The notes under the pieces were generated by a model, which did no database searches, was not told the origin of the DNA, and worked only from the letters and a program-made list of their open reading frames with translations. From positions 1-21,349 of IMG/VR virus record IMGVR_UViG_3300013138_000614: a stretch of DNA of 21,349 bases. One strand, 5' to 3'. Position 1 is the first letter of the stretch, and every line of letters begins with the position of its first letter. Shown piece by piece: positions 20,582-21,349 of the stretch. Both the position numbers and the translations under genes were made by a program. The DNA is from a virus.

Positions 20582-20869
20582 ATGGAAAAAGACTATTCGA
20601 AATTATGTCCGAATCTTAGTAAATTTATTTCTCTGGCGGACATTAAGAATGATCTCGCTCCGAAAGGTATGACATCTAAAGAAAGGCCGTCATTGACAAA
20701 GGAAAAAGTGGAGCAGGCATATTTAATGTTGTTGGTTGACCCGCAATATCTAAAAATTTCCTATACTGTTGGAATAGATGTTGACCAGGTAAAAGAGTTA
20801 CATGATGAAATGATAGTGCTTAAGTCGAGTGAGCTTATAACAACTGACAATTATGTTAATCTATCCTAA
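20582..20869 (+). CDS. Hypothetical protein (95 aa)
   Basis: Not recognised. Helical by eye: MEKDYSKLCPNLSKFISLAD, then SLTKEKVEQAYLMLLVDPQY and VDQVKELHDEMIVLKSSELI, perhaps a winged-helix or head-completion-like fold, though no motif proves either. It lies in the structural transcript after a hairpin. Its end overlaps the next gene by 17 nt, suggesting coupling. Confidence 0.7.
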   Translation: MEKDYSKLCPNLSKFISLADIKNDLAPKGMTSKERPSLTKEKVEQAYLMLLVDPQYLKISYTVGIDVDQVKELHDEMIVLKSSELITTDNYVNLS

Positions 20870-21349
20870 GGTAAAAGCCGAAAACTGTATATTCGTGGAA
20901 CAATACATAAATACGCAGTATATCGATGATAATAGCGTAACGCTTTTTAATACACCGACGGTAGATAAAGGGATGATATTGAACGGCACAACCCAATACG
21001 CCGCTTTGGCCGATGAATACAAATACAGTTTTGGTAATGGGTATGTTGATGTGCCATTCAGTGTGGAGGCAGAAGTAGTAATGACTGATGCAACCAGTTT
21101 CACTATTTTGTCGAAGGGCGTATACAATACTGATGATGAGTGGAGATTGGCAACAGGCGCGGATGACAAGATATATTGGCAGTTATTTGATGAGAGTGTG
21201 GCTGATTGTTATATCGGTAGGGCATATTCTGTTCCATTGACTGCAAACGAGGGACAGAAGTTACATATTGTTGCCACTTATGACGGAAGTGGCACGAGTG
21301 CCGGATGTAAAATATATATAAATGGAGTTCCCGTAGACGACACAGATGC
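20853..21349 (+). CDS. LamG/concanavalin A-like lectin domain protein, N-terminal part (runs off right edge)
   Basis: From the ATG at 20853 the frame is open for 165 codons to the window end. After about 60 residues the sequence reads as a LamG-type jelly roll: FSVEAEVVMTDATSFTILSK, EWRLATGADDKIYWQLFD, GQKLHIVATYDGSGTSAGCK and then IYINGVPVDDTD. The HIVATYDGS...IYINGVPV ending is the hallmark strand pair of LamG_3 domains. Phages use such domains in fibres and head or tail decorations that bind glycans. The 5' end overlaps the 95-aa gene in another frame. The remainder and any fibre domain lie outside the window. Confidence 0.8.
   Translation, partial: MLIYPKVKAENCIFVEQYINTQYIDDNSVTLFNTPTVDKGMILNGTTQYAALADEYKYSFGNGYVDVPFSVEAEVVMTDATSFTILSKGVYNTDDEWRLATGADDKIYWQLFDESVADCYIGRAYSVPLTANEGQKLHIVATYDGSGTSAGCKIYINGVPVDDTD

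Overview
The window is a piece of a tailed double-stranded DNA phage or prophage (Caudoviricetes). The evidence is a recognisable terminase large subunit, a portal-like protein, scaffold-like and capsid-like proteins, and a run of virion structural genes, with almost no non-coding space inside the operons. The DNA is AT-rich overall. Two leftward promoters look like bacterial sigma70 promoters, but most start codons lack a clear Shine-Dalgarno sequence, so the host cannot be named from this window. No integrase, lysis, tail-tape or tRNA gene is visible.

Left arm (1-6965, all leftward). Two transcription units can be read. The right-hand one starts at a near-consensus promoter (7069-7097), passes through a hairpin leader, encodes seven small early-type proteins (6965 down to 4779) and ends at an intrinsic terminator (4715-4744). 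The second starts at another good promoter (4517-4544), also has a long hairpin leader (4389-4471), and encodes a D5/SF3-type replication helicase followed by four DNA-modification genes in a row: a beta-class DNA methyltransferase, a Mom-like adenine-modification enzyme, a second DPPF methyltransferase and an MT-A70 methyltransferase cut by the window edge. The junctions between these genes carry shared repeat sequences.

Control region (6966-8157, no convincing gene). This 1.2-kb divergent gap holds the leftward promoter, a 201-bp element with 25-bp inverted ends and internal hairpins, an inverted repeat on a possible rightward promoter, a pair of 24-bp direct repeats, two near-identical 18-bp palindromes and four tandem 35-bp iteron-like repeats. 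It is the best candidate for the origin and/or the genetic switch.

Right arm (8158-21349, all rightward). The order is the usual head-module order: a 48-aa protein overlapping the terminase small subunit candidate, terminase large subunit, portal, a small protein, scaffold-like protein, two small proteins, then an apparent cargo pair (methyltransferase-like plus glycosyltransferase) bracketed by hairpins, a decoration-like protein, the major capsid protein candidate, a beta-helix-like protein, a 46-aa acidic protein, two repeat-containing structural proteins, a small protein and a LamG-like protein cut by the right edge. Several spacers between structural genes fold into two-tier hairpins.

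Working together: the left arm replicates and chemically protects the genome, the central region probably controls both arms, and the right arm packages DNA and builds the head and adjoining virion parts.
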